Below are positions 37,845 through 46,882 of a stretch of 64,000 bases of DNA, one piece after another. Position 1 is the first letter of the stretch; every line of letters starts with the position of its first letter. The position numbers were made by a program, and so were the translations under genes. Below the pieces are notes generated by a model. The model saw only the letters and a list, made by a program, of their open reading frames with translations, was not told the DNA's origin and ran no database searches. The stretch covers positions 465,518 through 529,517 of the forward strand of contig NZ_WRPK01000004.1 in NCBI RefSeq assembly GCF_009755815.1. The letters are read 5' to 3'. Source of the stretch: Flavisphingomonas formosensis (GTDB taxonomy: Bacteria > Pseudomonadota > Alphaproteobacteria > Sphingomonadales > Sphingomonadaceae).

Positions 37845-38511
37845 TGAGGCGATAGCCTTCACCTTTCACCGTCGTGATGATCGACGGACGGCCGGGCCGG
37901 TCCAGCTTCTTGCGGAGTCGGGCGATGTGCACGTTGATGAGATTGGCGCCCGGATCGAAATAATAACCCCATACCTGCTCGAAGATGATCCTCCGGCTCA
38001 CGACGCTGCCCTGGTGACGCGCGAGAAATTCCAGCAGCCTGAACTCCAGATGCAGCAGGCGCACGGGCTCCTGATCCACATACACCTTACGGCGGATGAG
38101 GTCGATCTCGACCGCGCCCGCCTGCAATATGGCGCTTTCCGCGGGATCCGTGCGTCGCCGCAGCAGCACCTCGACGCGCATTGCCATTTCCGAGGCGGCG
38201 AAGGGCTTCACCAGATAATCGTCGCCGCCAGCGCGCAGCCCGGCGATGCGCTCGTCGACGTCGCTGAGCGCGCTGATCATCAGCACGGGCACCATCACGC
38301 GCCGCTCGCGCAGCCGGGAGACCAAGGTGAGCCCGTCAATGCCCGGCAGCATGCGATCGAGCGTGATCGCATCGAACGGTTCGCGGATCGCACGATCGAG
38401 CGCTTCGGTGCCATTGCCGACACGGGTCACCTTGTGGCCGTGGGCTGCGAGCTCCGTGCTGATTTCAAGGGCGGTCGGTTCGTCGTCCTCGACGACCAGG
38501 ATGCGTGACAT
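37834..38511 (-). CDS. OmpR/PhoB family response regulator
   Basis: The product is 225 residues. The receiver domain begins SRILVVEDDEPTALEIS, with the phospho-acceptor in FDAITLDRMLPGIDG and the conserved Lys in GGDDYLVKPFAASE. The C-terminal winged helix has LLHLEFRLLEFLARHQGSVV and VHIARLRKKLDRPG. It is coupled to the kinase by overlap. Its own start faces two perfect GTGAAATTAATTTCAC palindromes shared with the divergent porin gene. Confidence 0.94.
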   Translation of the reverse strand: MSRILVVEDDEPTALEISTELAAHGHKVTRVGNGTEALDRAIREPFDAITLDRMLPGIDGLTLVSRLRERRVMVPVLMISALSDVDERIAGLRAGGDDYLVKPFAASEMAMRVEVLLRRRTDPAESAILQAGAVEIDLIRRKVYVDQEPVRLLHLEFRLLEFLARHQGSVVSRRIIFEQVWGYYFDPGANLINVHIARLRKKLDRPGRPSIITTVKGEGYRLNAV

Positions 38512-38679
38512 GGGCTTAACAGGACCTCGTGCGGCAGGACGCGCGGCAAACGACCGTGCACATCTTGTCGTCCAGCCGGTTGCCCGGTCGAAGGTCGAAA
38601 ACCAACATAGCGTTCCGATAGCGCTGCAATGCGCTCTTGTCATCAAAGCATATGCAATGAATCGATCGCCGGATGTCAG

Positions 38680-38695
38680 GTGAAATTAATTTCAC
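38680..38695. promoter_or_regulatory. Palindromic operator copy 2 (perfect)
   Basis: GTGAAATTAATTTCAC is a perfect 16-base palindrome in the 363-base divergent region between the response regulator and porin genes. It lies 169 bases from the regulator start. The copy at 38723 has its centre 43 bases away, about four helical turns, so both could be bound on one DNA face. Confidence 0.72.
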
Positions 38696-38722
38696 TACGA
38701 ATATTCATCGATCGATTTCCAG

Positions 38723-38738
38723 GTGAAATTAATTTCAC
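38723..38738. promoter_or_regulatory. Palindromic operator copy 3 (perfect)
   Basis: A second identical GTGAAATTAATTTCAC, 136 bases before the porin start codon. The sequence from here to the porin is AT-rich (38760-38830) and likely holds the porin promoter. Confidence 0.72.
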
Positions 38739-38874
38739 TGCATCAAGGTTCGGCGGAATTACGGCGATAAAATACCGTGTGAACTTCTCTAAAAATTAAA
38801 TGTAATATTAGTGTAACAACATAAACTTATCGGCGACGTCGGTCACTACACCTCACTAAAAAGGGCGAAGATAT

Positions 38875-40494
38875 ATGAATATCCGGGTGGCATTGTTTGC
38901 CGCTGTCGCATCCACGTGCCTGTTCGATGCGCAGGCTTTCGCGGCAACGCATAAGTCGCTGCATGCAGCGGGCGTCTCTAACCGGGAGCTGTTGGACGAG
39001 GTTCGCGCGCTCCAGGCCGAAGTGCAGTCGCTGAAGGCGCAGGTTTCGGGGCAGGCGACCGAACAGGCGGATACGCGCCAGCAGATCCAGGCGACGCAGG
39101 ATCAGGTTCATACGATCCAGACCGATCAGGCGGCCACGCAGACACAGCTCGCCGCGGTGCCTGCCACCGTGCAGGGCGAAGTCGCGAAGGCGACCGAAAA
39201 GGCGCATCATGCCGACAAATTCTACTATCGCGGGCTCACCATCACGCCGGGCGGGTTCCTCGAACTGGCCGGCATGTATCGCCAGCATTTCCAGGGCAAC
39301 GACATGGCGTCCAGCTTCGCCATACCGTTCCCGAACAACCGCGCCTCGCATGAGTCCGAAGGCCGCTTCTCAGCCCGCCAGAGCCGCCTGTCCTTCCTGG
39401 CCGAAGGTGCGGTCAATCCGTCCGTGAAGCTGGCCATGTACGGCGAGTTCGATTTCCTCGGCGGCGCGCAGACCGCCAATTCCAACGAGAGCAACAGCTT
39501 CAACCCGCGCATCCGCAACCTCTATGGATCGATCGACTGGACGCGCGGCGATCATGGCTGGCATCTGCTGGCCGGGCAGAACTGGTCGCTGGTGACGATG
39601 AACACCAAGGGCATCACGCCGCGCAACGAGCTGACCCCGCCGCAGATCGATGCGCAATATGTGCCCGGCTTCGTCTGGGCGCGGCAGCCGCAGGTCCGCC
39701 TGACCGGCGATTTCCTGGATCATCGCCTGTGGGTGGCCGTTTCGGCCGAAAATCCGCAGACCACTTTCGGCGGTACGGTGCCCTCCACCGTCACCAACGT
39801 AGTGAGTGCGGGCTCTGGCTTCGATGCGGCCAACTCCCTCTCGATCAACCACGTGCCGGATTTTGTCGGCAAGGTCGCTTATGAGGGCGAGATTGCGGGA
39901 CACAGCCTGCATATCGAGGGCTTCGGTCTCGTCCGGAACTTCGATGCGCATCTCAATGGTGGCGGTAGCACGACCGGACATGGCTATGGCTATGGCGGCG
40001 GCATCGTCTTTCAGGTCGTTCCGCATCTGCTTGACGCCCAATTCTCCGGCATGACCGGCAAGGGCATCGGTCGCTATGGCTCGGCGCAGCTTCCGGACGT
40101 AACCTTCGCGGCGGACGGGCGGATCCATCCGATCAACGAATATATGCTGCTCGCCGGGCTCACGCTGCATGCGACGAAGGCGCTCGACATATATGGGTTC
40201 GCCGGTGAGGAGCAGCAGGAGCGCAAGCTGCTCGGCGGCGCCTATGGCATCGGCCTGCCGACCGCCGACAATAGCGGCTGCTTCATCGAGGGCGGCGCCT
40301 GCGGCGGCAACAGCCGCCGGGTGCGGCAGCTCACCGCCGGCGTCTGGGACAAATTCTATCAAGGGCCGTTCGGCCGCGCCCAGATCGGCCTCCAATACAG
40401 CTACACGCAGCGCCAACTCTTCGTGGGTGTCGGCGGAGCACCGCATGCAAGCCAGAACATGGCCTTCGTCAGCTTCCGCTATTATCCCTTCTGA
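38875..40494 (+). CDS. DcaP-like trimeric outer-membrane porin
   Basis: The product is 539 residues. A signal peptide (MNIRVALFAAVASTCLFDAQ to AFA) precedes a coiled coil at about residues 37-95 (LLDEVRALQAEVQSLKAQV and Gln/Thr-rich repeats). The beta-barrel starts near YYRGLTITPGGFLELAGMYR and ends with the aromatic residue of SFRYYPF, as expected for outer-membrane insertion. The coiled-coil plus barrel layout matches DcaP-type porins for small anionic solutes. It is preceded by two palindromic operators and followed by a hairpin. Confidence 0.86.
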   Translation: MNIRVALFAAVASTCLFDAQAFAATHKSLHAAGVSNRELLDEVRALQAEVQSLKAQVSGQATEQADTRQQIQATQDQVHTIQTDQAATQTQLAAVPATVQGEVAKATEKAHHADKFYYRGLTITPGGFLELAGMYRQHFQGNDMASSFAIPFPNNRASHESEGRFSARQSRLSFLAEGAVNPSVKLAMYGEFDFLGGAQTANSNESNSFNPRIRNLYGSIDWTRGDHGWHLLAGQNWSLVTMNTKGITPRNELTPPQIDAQYVPGFVWARQPQVRLTGDFLDHRLWVAVSAENPQTTFGGTVPSTVTNVVSAGSGFDAANSLSINHVPDFVGKVAYEGEIAGHSLHIEGFGLVRNFDAHLNGGGSTTGHGYGYGGGIVFQVVPHLLDAQFSGMTGKGIGRYGSAQLPDVTFAADGRIHPINEYMLLAGLTLHATKALDIYGFAGEEQQERKLLGGAYGIGLPTADNSGCFIEGGACGGNSRRVRQLTAGVWDKFYQGPFGRAQIGLQYSYTQRQLFVGVGGAPHASQNMAFVSFRYYPF

Positions 40495-40504
40495 TGAAAC
40501 GGAA

Positions 40505-40533
40505 GGCCCGGATTCCTGGCGCGCATCCGGGCC
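40505..40533 (+). terminator. Hairpin after the porin gene
   Basis: GGCCCGGAT (40505-40513) pairs perfectly with ATCCGGGCC (40525-40533) around an 11-base loop, 11 bases after the porin stop. No T-run follows, so it is a probable but not classical terminator. Confidence 0.5.
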
Positions 40534-40563
40534 CCGTAAGCCGCCATAAGGGTTGGGACGGCA

Positions 40564-40579
40564 GTGAAAGGAATTTCAC
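40564..40579. promoter_or_regulatory. Palindromic operator copy 4, upstream of the aspartic protease
   Basis: GTGAAAGGAATTTCAC keeps both outer arms (GTGAAA, TTTCAC) and differs in two central bases. It lies between the porin hairpin and the protease gene, 158 bases before the latter's GTG start. Confidence 0.6.
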
Positions 40580-40736
40580 TTTCCCGATCCGAAATGAAGT
40601 CTCATATCCATTCTCGTTCAAAGGAGAGGGGCTACCAACAGGGCGATGCAAAGTCGTTCTGTCCCCGGCGACAGAAAATTGTCGATGATCACTTCATTAT
40701 CGGCCGGAATATTAGCTCCGGTCTGCGGAGAATAGT

Positions 40737-41939
40737 GTGTCCAGCGTCTCTCGTCGTGAGGCTCTCTTGCAGTTTGGGGCCGGTGTCGGGGCTTTCGCTT
40801 TAGCCGGTCAGGCAAAGGCCGCCTTCAACGGCCCTCTCGGCCGCGGCATGAGAGATGGTGCGGTCGGCGCGTGGCATGGGCTGGATCTGGCTACCAGCCG
40901 CTATCTGACCCTGCCGGCCCGGCTCAACGGCCGGCCGTTCCGCGCGATGCTCGACAGCGGGGCCAGCCGCAGCGTCGTCCGCCACGATCTCGCACTCGAT
41001 CTCGATCTGCCCTATGTCGGCGCCGTCGTTGCGACCACCTTCACCCAGGACATGACGGGCACGCTCTACCGGCTCGACGATCTCGAGCTGGATGCCGCGA
41101 CCTTCCACCATGTCGATATCTCGAGCTACGATCTGTCTCCAGTCGAGGGGATGGCGGGTACCAGCATTCCGGTCGTGCTCGGCCAGGACGTGCTGCGCGC
41201 GGTGGATCTCGACGTCGAGTTCGGCAAGGATCGCGCCCGCTTCCTGTCACCGTACACAGCAACGGGCGGAGAGAATTTTACCCGGATCGGGCTTCAAGGA
41301 AGCAGCCGCAATTTTCCGAGCGTGCCGATCACGCTCGAAGACCATATCCATGATCACGCCATCGTCGATCTCGGCAGCGACGTACCGCTCACCATGTCGC
41401 GGGATTTTGCCGAGCATTTCCGCATGCTGCGCGATCGTCCCGTGTCGACCAGCATGACCTATGGCCTCGAAGGCGCTTCGGTCAGCCAGATCATGACGCT
41501 GCGCGAGGCGCGGATCGGGCCATTCCGTCTGGCCAACGTGCCGACCTGCGTGATCGAAGATTGGGAGTTTGCCGAACCCCTCGCGCTCGGCTGGCCGATG
41601 CTCGCCCAATTCGACACGCGGCTCAGCCTCGGACGTAACCTCCTTCTCCTGAAGGCCGACGAAGGCCGTTACGGCCAGGCTTTTCCGAAGGACCGGTCGG
41701 GGCTCGGCGCGCAGCGGCGATCCGATCATATCCTGATCCGCCATGTCGCGCTGAACAGTCCGGCCGGCCGGGCCGGGCTCAAGGAAGGCGACAGCATCGT
41801 CGCGGTGGACGGCCGCGCGGTCGATACTAGCTATCCCGCGCCAGGCCTTCGTCTCGGCGGCCAGACGGCGGGAACGCGGCTGACGCTCACGCTGGCGGAT
41901 GGCCGCGTCGTGCCGCTGGTTCTGGCCGACTATTTCTAA
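40737..41939 (+). CDS. Tat-exported retropepsin-like aspartic protease with PDZ domain
   Basis: The product is 400 residues. The N terminus SRREALLQFGAGVGAFALAG is a twin-arginine signal ending in AKA-AF. Two aspartic-protease half-sites follow: MLDSGASRSVV with Asp73 and IVDLGSDVPL with Asp211, so both lobes are in one chain. The C-terminal part (about residues 330-400, HVALNSPAGRAGLKEGDSIV) is a PDZ domain. The GTG start at 40737 has GGAG upstream. A folded, exported periplasmic protease is inferred; it shares the GTGAAA-N4-TTTCAC site with the porin and efflux genes. Confidence 0.82.
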   Translation: MSSVSRREALLQFGAGVGAFALAGQAKAAFNGPLGRGMRDGAVGAWHGLDLATSRYLTLPARLNGRPFRAMLDSGASRSVVRHDLALDLDLPYVGAVVATTFTQDMTGTLYRLDDLELDAATFHHVDISSYDLSPVEGMAGTSIPVVLGQDVLRAVDLDVEFGKDRARFLSPYTATGGENFTRIGLQGSSRNFPSVPITLEDHIHDHAIVDLGSDVPLTMSRDFAEHFRMLRDRPVSTSMTYGLEGASVSQIMTLREARIGPFRLANVPTCVIEDWEFAEPLALGWPMLAQFDTRLSLGRNLLLLKADEGRYGQAFPKDRSGLGAQRRSDHILIRHVALNSPAGRAGLKEGDSIVAVDGRAVDTSYPAPGLRLGGQTAGTRLTLTLADGRVVPLVLADYF

Positions 41940-42008
41940 GGCCGCCCTCCGATGGGGACAGCGCTCGGCGCTTGACGTTGTGCGGGGGCTGGCGCCAAGT
42001 CTGCCGCC

Positions 42009-42317
42009 ATGAAACGAGTCGTCCTGATCGCCCTAGCGCTCGCCGGCTGCGCGACCGTGTCGGACATCCGCCAGAAGCAACCGGTCGAAACCTTTCATAC
42101 CGACAAGGATCCGGCGAAGGTTACGAAGTGCATCGCCGACACGCTGGAAGGCGTCGGCACGCCGCGCGTCATCCAGGCCGAGCATGAGACGATCCTGAGC
42201 TTTCGTCAGGGGCAGACCGCGACGATCATGTTCTCGATCACGCCCTACGGCACGATCAACGTGCGCCGCCTGCATCGCGTCGTCCCCTATCATGACGCGA
42301 TCGCCCGCTGCATCTGA
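42009..42317 (+). CDS. Small hypothetical lipoprotein
   Basis: The product is 102 residues. MKRVVLIALALAGC is a lipoprotein signal peptide with a lipobox (ALAGC, Cys14). The mature part (CIADTLEGVGTPRVIQAEHE, ILSFRQGQTATIMFSITPYG) has no named domain I can identify. It would be anchored in the periplasm. It is convergent with the DUF938 methyltransferase gene. Confidence 0.75.
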   Translation: MKRVVLIALALAGCATVSDIRQKQPVETFHTDKDPAKVTKCIADTLEGVGTPRVIQAEHETILSFRQGQTATIMFSITPYGTINVRRLHRVVPYHDAIARCI

Positions 42318-42347
42318 ACCGCTTCGATAAAGCGCGGCGCAAGCCGT

Positions 42348-42965
42348 TCAGGCGAGCTTGCGATAGAGTATGGAGATGTTGTTGGCGGGCATTTCGATGA
42401 CATGCGCGGCGCCGAAGCCATGATCGGCGGCCAGCGCGCTGACGTCGTCGAGCAGACGCAGGCCCCAGCGCGGGTCGCGGCGGCGCAGATCCTCGTCAAA
42501 CGCTTCGTTGCTCGGAGCGGTGACCATGCCGGTCCGGCGATATGGCCCGTAGAGATAGAGCAGGCCGCCGTCCGGTAGCCGCGCGGCGGCACCGGCGATC
42601 AGCCCCTTCGTCGCGGCCCAAGGGCTGATATGCACCATGTTGATGCACAGGATCGCTTCCACCGGTCCGATCGGCCACGCGTCATCGGCCGCGTCGAGCG
42701 CGATCGGGGGAAGGATCGCGGGCAGTTCCTCCGCCCGTGTCCAGGCCGCGACGGACGCGCGCGCGTCGGGCGAAGGATCCGACGGCTGCCATCGCAGATG
42801 GGGCAGGGCGCGGGCGAAATGGACGATGTGCTCGCCGCTGCCGCTCGCGATCTCCAGCACGGTTCCCGACGCCGGCAGTTCCGCACGGAGCACGTCCAGG
42901 ATCGGATCGCGGTTGCGGGCTGTCGCGGGAGCGATGCGGCGTGCGTCGGTGGGGATGGCGGACAT
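42348..42965 (-). CDS. DUF938 SAM-dependent methyltransferase
   Basis: The product is 205 residues. It begins RRIAPATARNRDPILDVLRAEL and has the SAM-binding glycine loop VLEIASGSGEHIVHFARALP, followed by WQPSDPSPDARASV and AILCINMVHISPW, all typical of DUF938. The substrate is unknown. The start ATG at 42965 was chosen because the family opens with this Arg/Asn-rich stretch and the upstream extension lacks coding character. Confidence 0.88.
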   Translation of the reverse strand: MSAIPTDARRIAPATARNRDPILDVLRAELPASGTVLEIASGSGEHIVHFARALPHLRWQPSDPSPDARASVAAWTRAEELPAILPPIALDAADDAWPIGPVEAILCINMVHISPWAATKGLIAGAAARLPDGGLLYLYGPYRRTGMVTAPSNEAFDEDLRRRDPRWGLRLLDDVSALAADHGFGAAHVIEMPANNISILYRKLA

Positions 42966-43158
42966 GGCTGGCTCGGCTTTCCTGCAGACCAATGTGCTAT
43001 GCCGTCCGCCCAGCCCCGGGGTCAATGCCGGTCGCCCGACGGCGAAGGTGCGCGGAGCGCACCAGCTGTCGACCGGAAATCGCCATGCCCGTGCCGGATA
43101 AATGCCGTTAAGAGACACCCAGCAGCCGCATCGATCGATCCTGGAGCCTGTGACCTGA

Positions 43159-43455
43159 ATGGCCCGCCCTGAGCCCCGTTCCCTCGCCTACCGCCTCGCC
43201 GTCGCCTCACGCGTCGTGGCGGCGCTGATAGGGGGCTATGGCGCCGCGGCCGCGGTGGCGATGGCTTCGGCACGCTGGTTGCCGTTGTCGCGCGCCGAAG
43301 CGGCGACGGCGGCCACGCTGATCGCGATGCTGGCCTTGCCCGCGGTCGTCATCTGGGTATTCGCCGCGCGCAGCGCCTGGCGTGCCTGGGCCGGGCCGAT
43401 CGCCGTCATCGTGCTGGCCGTCCTGGCGGCATGGGCCGCAGGCGGCCCGCGATGA
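43159..43455 (+). CDS. DUF3649 membrane protein, iron-associated
   Basis: The product is 98 residues with three hydrophobic segments. LAYRLAVASRVVAALIGGYGAA and FAARSAWRAWAG match DUF3649, a family usually found with PepSY and DUF3325 genes near siderophore receptors. It overlaps the PepSY gene by four bases (ATGA). The role is unknown; a part in reductive iron release or transport is inferred from company. Confidence 0.78.
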   Translation: MARPEPRSLAYRLAVASRVVAALIGGYGAAAAVAMASARWLPLSRAEAATAATLIAMLALPAVVIWVFAARSAWRAWAGPIAVIVLAVLAAWAAGGPR

Positions 43456-44954
43456 AGACCGGCTTTCGTCAGTCCATGGCGTGGCTGCACGCATGGGGCG
43501 GGCTGATCTTCGGCTGGCTACTCTTCGCCATGGCAGCCACCGGCACGGCGAGCGTCTTCAAGTCCGAGATTTCGGACTGGATGCGTCCTGAAGTGCGCAT
43601 GCGCACCGATCCGGTGGATGCCGTCGCAGCGGCCATTCGCTACCTCTCCGTCGCCGCGCCTGCGTCGAGCGGGTGGTATATGGACGCGCCGGACGACCGG
43701 TTGGCGGCGACCATCGCTACCTATGACGTCAAAGATGCGAACGGCGCGGACGAGTATCGGCTGGCCGCGCTCGATCCGGTCACCGGGCGTCCCGATGCGA
43801 TCCGCGACACGCTCGGCGGGGAATTCTTCTATCGCTTCCACTTCGAGCTGCAATTGCCCTATCCATGGGGGCGCATCCTCGCCTCGGCGGCCGGCATGCT
43901 GATGCTGGTCGTGCTGATCAGCGGGATCGCCACCCACCGGCGCATCTTCGCCGATTTCTTCACGATGCGGCCTGGAAAGGGCAAGCGATCCTGGCTGGAC
44001 GCCCATAATGTACTGGGCGTGCTGGCGCTGCCCTTTCACCTGATGATCAGCTTCACCGGCGTGCTGACCCTGATCACGCTTACCCTCCCCTGGGCGATCA
44101 CCGCCAATTATGGCGCGGACACCGCGCGGGCCTTCGCGGATCTGGATCCGGGCTATTATACGCGGCCGCGCGCCGGCAGGCCGGCGCCGCTCGGCGACCT
44201 GCGCGCCATGCTGACTGATGCGCGTGCCCGCTTCGGCGGTGACGCGATCGGGCGTGTGACGGTGGAGAACCCCAATGATGCCGGCGCCGTGCTTCTCGTC
44301 TATCGCAACGACAGCAACGGCGTCGGCTATGACGGCGGGGTTGCCGCCTATGACGCGGTGACCGGCAGGCTGCTATCCGCCTATGCCGAGCAGAGACCGG
44401 CCAAGAGCCTCTACAATCTGCTCTACGGGCTGCACATGGGGCGGTTCGCGCCCAGCTTCTCGCGCTGGCTCTACTTTCTCTGCGGCCTTGCGCTTTCGGC
44501 GACGATCGCCACCGGCCTGCTGCTCTGGACGATCGGGCGAGAGAAGGAAGGGGGGCTGGGCAACGCGTTCGTCGCCCGGTTCACCGTCGGCGCGACGGGT
44601 GGGCTGCCGCTCGCCATGGCGGGTTTCTTCCTCGCCAATCGCATCCTGCCGGTGACGCTCACGGGACGGCAGGATGCCGAGGTGCATGTCTTTTTCCTGG
44701 TCTGGGGCCTGGCGACGCTCTTCGGTCTGCTGCGCCGTCCGGCGCGCGCCTGGATCGAGATCGTCGCGCTCACCGCCTGTGCCTGGCTGGCGCTGCCTCT
44801 GGTATCGGCCGTCACCGTCGGGCTGCCGTACGATATCGTCGGTCTCGGTTTCGACGGAGTCGCCTTGGCTCTCGGCGGCGCGTTCGTCGCGGCCATTCCG
44901 CCGATGCTGCGCAAGCTGCGCACTGTCCCCAAGCTGCGCGAGCGTCGCACGTGA
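43452..44954 (+). CDS. PepSY-associated TM helix domain protein (iron-regulated, PiuB-like)
   Basis: The product is 500 residues. An N-terminal helix (MAWLHAWGGLIFGWLLFAMAATGT with histidine) is followed by a large periplasmic PepSY region, helix pairs with GKRSWLDAHNVLGVLALPFHLMIS, and more helices at the C terminus. Conserved histidines in the helices suggest heme or metal handling. Members are linked to siderophore-iron reduction. It is the middle gene of a DUF3649-PepSY-DUF3325 set with four-base overlaps. Confidence 0.9.
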   Translation: MKTGFRQSMAWLHAWGGLIFGWLLFAMAATGTASVFKSEISDWMRPEVRMRTDPVDAVAAAIRYLSVAAPASSGWYMDAPDDRLAATIATYDVKDANGADEYRLAALDPVTGRPDAIRDTLGGEFFYRFHFELQLPYPWGRILASAAGMLMLVVLISGIATHRRIFADFFTMRPGKGKRSWLDAHNVLGVLALPFHLMISFTGVLTLITLTLPWAITANYGADTARAFADLDPGYYTRPRAGRPAPLGDLRAMLTDARARFGGDAIGRVTVENPNDAGAVLLVYRNDSNGVGYDGGVAAYDAVTGRLLSAYAEQRPAKSLYNLLYGLHMGRFAPSFSRWLYFLCGLALSATIATGLLLWTIGREKEGGLGNAFVARFTVGATGGLPLAMAGFFLANRILPVTLTGRQDAEVHVFFLVWGLATLFGLLRRPARAWIEIVALTACAWLALPLVSAVTVGLPYDIVGLGFDGVALALGGAFVAAIPPMLRKLRTVPKLRERRT

Positions 44955-45283
44955 CGCCGCTGATCAGCCTGCTCTTCGCCCTCGCCGGTCTTGCCAGCCT
45001 GGCTCTCGCCATGCCGCGCCATGCCGCACAGGCGAAGCTTGGTGCGCTGTGGGTGGCCCGTGCGCCCTGGCTGCGCGGCTGCGGCTGGGCAGCGCTGGGA
45101 TTCTCGCTGCTCGTCCGCCTGGCCCGGCCGGACTGGCGAACCGGGCTGATCGAGTGGATCGGCGAGGCCGGCCTTGCCGCGGCGATCGTCGTGGTCGTCC
45201 TGATGCGGCGTCCGCAGCTGCTGCGCGGGCTTCCCGCGGTCGTTCTGCTGATGGTGCCGATTGCCGCGCTGCTGCTGCGCTGA
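44951..45283 (+). CDS. DUF3325 membrane protein
   Basis: The product is 110 residues with about three hydrophobic helices. The pattern SLALAMPRHAAQAKLGALW and LRGCGWAALGFSLLVRLARPDW matches DUF3325. The GTG start overlaps the PepSY stop (GTGA). It completes the iron-associated trio. It is convergent with cobU three bases later. Confidence 0.78.
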   Translation: MTPLISLLFALAGLASLALAMPRHAAQAKLGALWVARAPWLRGCGWAALGFSLLVRLARPDWRTGLIEWIGEAGLAAAIVVVVLMRRPQLLRGLPAVVLLMVPIAALLLR

Positions 45284-45286
45284 TCC

Positions 45287-45808
45287 CTATTTGAGGCGCA
45301 GCGGGAGGCCGGCCGCGACGAACTGCACCTCGTCGGCCACGGCTGCGATCTCCTGGTTGATCCGGCCGGCAATATCGCGGAAGCGACGGGCCAGCGTATT
45401 GTCCGGCACGATGCCGAGACCGACCTCGTTGGAAACGAGCATCACGGGGCCCGCCGCTCCGCGCAGCGCCTCGGCCATCAGGCCGGTTTCCAGCGCGGCG
45501 TCCCGTTCGGCGAACATCAGATTCGATGCCCAGAGCGTGAGGCAGTCGATCAGCAGGACCCGGCCGGCCCTGGCCTCGGCTGCTACCGTGGCGGCCAGAT
45601 CGATCGGCGCTTCGATCGTTCGCCAGCGTGGCCCGCGATCGGCTTGGTGTCGTGCGATCCGATCGCGCATTTCGGCGTCCTGAGCCTGAGCCGTCGCGAC
45701 ATAGACGAGATCGCCGGCCAGCGCCTCGGCGCGCATCTGCGCATAGCGGCTCTTGCCGGAGCGGGTGCCACCAAGAACGAACAGGGAGGAGGCCGGCCGG
45801 GACGTCAT
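45287..45808 (-). CDS. cobU: Adenosylcobinamide kinase / adenosylcobinamide-phosphate guanylyltransferase
   Basis: The product is 173 residues and activates adenosylcobinamide to its GDP form for nucleotide loop assembly. The P-loop is VLGGTRSGKSRYAQ. VATAQAQDAEMRDRIARHQADR contains the histidine used for the guanylyl intermediate. LLIDCLTLWASNLM and VSNEVGLGIVPDN follow as in CobU/CobP. The ATG at 45808 is 87 bases from the divergent cobD start. Confidence 0.95.
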   Translation of the reverse strand: MTSRPASSLFVLGGTRSGKSRYAQMRAEALAGDLVYVATAQAQDAEMRDRIARHQADRGPRWRTIEAPIDLAATVAAEARAGRVLLIDCLTLWASNLMFAERDAALETGLMAEALRGAAGPVMLVSNEVGLGIVPDNTLARRFRDIAGRINQEIAAVADEVQFVAAGLPLRLK

Positions 45809-45895
45809 GTCCGTCGCTGTAACGGGCAAGATCGGGGTTGTCGCGTGCGCCGGGACAGGCAAGAGCAATCCGCGTCGGGATCGGAGAAGAATGCG

Positions 45896-46882
45896 TTGCG
45901 CGAGTGGACGTTTCATGGAGGGAGGATCGGCCAGGCGCGGCAGGTCTATGGTCATCCGCAGGCCGCGTGGCTCGATCTCTCCACCGGCATCAATCCGCAC
46001 AGCTGGCCGGGTGCCGGGGCTGTCGCGGTGGATTGGCGGGCCTTGCCGGACGAACAGGCGCTCGCGGATCTCGAGGCGGCCGCCGCGGCCCGTTTCGGCG
46101 CGGATCCGGCTTTTGTCTGCGCGCTGCCGGGAACGGAGATCGGCCTGCGGCTGCTCGGCACGGTGCTGCCTCCCGGCGGCGCCCATGTCGCTCCCGCCTA
46201 TCGGAGCCATGCCGATGCCCTGACGGACGGCCGCGGCATCGCGCCGGAGCATATGGAGCAGGCGGTGCGGGCCGGCGCGTCGCTGCTCCTCGCCAATCCC
46301 AACAATCCCGACGGTCGCATCACGCCGCCCGAGCGGCTGCACGCGCTGCTGCGCGATCTGGCGCCGGGGCGGCACCTGATCGTCGACGAGGCGTTCGCCG
46401 ACGCCCAACCGGAAATCAGCCTCGCCGGCCATGTCGGCGATGGGGTGCCGCTCGTCCTCTTTCGCTCGTTCGGCAAATATTTCGGTCTGGCGGGCGTCCG
46501 GCTCGGCTTCGTGCTGGCGCCGCGTCCGATCATCGCCGCCTATCGGGCGCGGCTGGGCAGCTGGCCGGTCTCCGCCGCGGCGATCGCCATCGGCGCGGCC
46601 GCCTATCGGGATGCCCGCTGGATCGACGCGATGCGCACGCGTCTTGCCGAGGATGCTGCCAGGCTCGACGCCTTGCTTGCCCGCCATGGATATGCCGCGA
46701 CAGGCGCCTCGCCGCTGTTTCGCCTGATCCGCACGCCGGATGCGGCCGTGCTGTTCGACCGGCTCGCCCGTGCCGCCATCCTGACCCGTCCGTTCGATCA
46801 CGATCCCGATGTGCTGCGCTTCGGCCTGCCGGGCAGCGAGGCGGCCTTCGCGCGTCTCGATCGGGCGCTCGCCGATGGCTGA
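45896..46882 (+). CDS. cobD: Threonine-phosphate decarboxylase / aminotransferase of cobalamin synthesis
   Basis: The product is 328 residues, a PLP aminotransferase-fold enzyme making (R)-1-amino-2-propanol phosphate for the B12 side chain (CobD of Salmonella, CobC of Pseudomonas). It opens WTFHGGRIGQARQVYG, has LDLSTGINPHSWPG, LLLANPNNPDGRI and the PLP-lysine loop FRSFGKYFGLAGVRLGF. The start is TTG at 45896, set by GGAGAAGA six bases upstream. The stop overlaps cbiB by eight bases. Confidence 0.92.
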   Translation: MREWTFHGGRIGQARQVYGHPQAAWLDLSTGINPHSWPGAGAVAVDWRALPDEQALADLEAAAAARFGADPAFVCALPGTEIGLRLLGTVLPPGGAHVAPAYRSHADALTDGRGIAPEHMEQAVRAGASLLLANPNNPDGRITPPERLHALLRDLAPGRHLIVDEAFADAQPEISLAGHVGDGVPLVLFRSFGKYFGLAGVRLGFVLAPRPIIAAYRARLGSWPVSAAAIAIGAAAYRDARWIDAMRTRLAEDAARLDALLARHGYAATGASPLFRLIRTPDAAVLFDRLARAAILTRPFDHDPDVLRFGLPGSEAAFARLDRALADG

